From Labilithrix luteola (GTDB lineage: Bacteria > Myxococcota_A > Polyangia > Polyangiales > Polyangiaceae), in contig JAMFST010001405.1 of the NCBI GenBank assembly GCA_026225435.1, positions 1 through 5,586 of the forward strand: a stretch of 5,586 nt of DNA, read 5' to 3'. Positions 5,300 to 5,586 of this stretch are shown here, in pieces (the first letter of the stretch is position 1; each line of letters opens with the position of its first letter). The translations under genes were made by a program, and so were the position numbers. The notes under the pieces were generated by a model. It worked only from the letters and a program-made list of their open reading frames with translations. It made no database searches and was not told the origin of the DNA.

Positions 5300-5586
5300 A
5301 TGACGCGAAACGGGCTGGACAAGAACGGGGCGACCCCCCTGGCGGATGCCATGAGCAGCGCCTTCGGGACCGCGGGTGTCCTGGCCTCGGCGGGTGCGCA
5401 GCTGGTGCGTGACGCCGCGGCGTCCATGCGCGGCGCCGATCGCGCCGGCGTCTCCACCGGCGACACCCGCTTCGTCCCGCCGGAGTCTGCCGAGCCGAAG
5501 GGTGAAGAGGAGCGGCTCGACGGCTGGGGCTTCGCCGACACCCGCTTCACCGTGAAGCCCAGCGGTGCGGTGGTGCTCACCGGCAC
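5300..5586 (+). CDS. agpS: Alkyldihydroxyacetonephosphate synthase-like FAD enzyme (N-terminal part)
   Basis: The frame is open from ATG 5300 to the right edge (95 complete codons). An in-frame TAA at 5279-5281 rules out an earlier start; GGAG at 5284-5287, 12 bases upstream, is a loose Shine-Dalgarno. The key evidence is the block LDGWGFADTRFTVKPSG followed by VVLTG (residues 73-95), which matches the start of the conserved region of eukaryotic AGPS as I recall it (GWGYNDSKF...LTG). AGPS is an FAD enzyme that exchanges the acyl chain of acyl-DHAP for a fatty alcohol, creating the ether bond of ether lipids; myxobacteria have such a homologue. Residues 1-72 are a variable leader with an Ala-rich segment (19-42) and no evident signal peptide. 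The FAD-binding and catalytic domains lie beyond the window. Another FAD-binding oxidoreductase of the same superfamily remains possible. Confidence 0.75.
   Translation, partial: MTRNGLDKNGATPLADAMSSAFGTAGVLASAGAQLVRDAAASMRGADRAGVSTGDTRFVPPESAEPKGEEERLDGWGFADTRFTVKPSGAVVLTG
5461..5548 (+). repeat. In-frame 13-bp direct repeat encoding DTRF twice
   Basis: CGACACCCGCTTC occurs at 5461-5473 and again at 5536-5548, exactly 75 bp (25 codons) apart, both in the frame of the AGPS-like gene. They encode GDTRF (residues 54-58) and ADTRF (79-83); the second copy is part of the conserved AGPS entry motif. Confidence 0.7.

Noticed and set aside
4744..5586. Minus-strand open frame of 280 codons to the right edge
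   Set aside because: It lies antisense to the kinase, the dyad-rich spacer and the AGPS-like start, with Ser/Arg/Pro-rich shadow composition.

Overview
The window is uniformly very GC-rich, with G or C in nearly every third codon position. It carries a SrfB-family gene and the start of an eukaryote-like alkyl-DHAP synthase beside a lipid kinase. Together these suggest a large-genome delta-proteobacterium / Myxococcota (myxobacterium of the Polyangium/Sorangium type). This taxonomic guess is inference; no RNA gene or other phylogenetic marker is present. No mobile element, CRISPR array, tRNA or rRNA was seen.

Layout. (1) Positions 3972 down to 1 hold a minus-strand operon of three genes: a 988-aa SrfB-family actin/Hsp70-fold (ASKHA) ATPase, an unrecognised 226-aa protein, and the N-terminal 110 residues of a third unrecognised protein that runs off the left edge. 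Each junction is a 4-base GTGA overlap, so the three products are probably translationally coupled and made together. (2) Positions 3973-4039 are a 67-bp divergent control region. (3) Positions 4040-5062 (+) encode a 340-aa diacylglycerol-kinase-family lipid kinase. It starts at GTG with no clear Shine-Dalgarno and has a TANNNT box 8 bases upstream, so its mRNA may be leaderless. (4) Positions 5063-5299 are a 237-bp intergenic stretch with several dyads and no obvious terminator. (5) From 5300 to the right edge (+) lie the first 95 codons of a protein resembling alkyldihydroxyacetonephosphate synthase (AGPS), which forms the ether bond of ether lipids.

How the genes may work together. The two plus-strand genes point to phospholipid/ether-lipid metabolism: AGPS makes the ether-linked glycerolipid precursor, and the lipid kinase would phosphorylate diacylglycerol or a related lipid. 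The minus-strand operon appears to be a variant of the srf locus in which the SrfB ATPase is coupled to two proteins I cannot assign to SrfA or SrfC. The shared short divergent promoter region makes a functional or regulatory link between the two groups possible but unproven. The SrfB operon with its unassigned partners is the best candidate here for an undescribed system.
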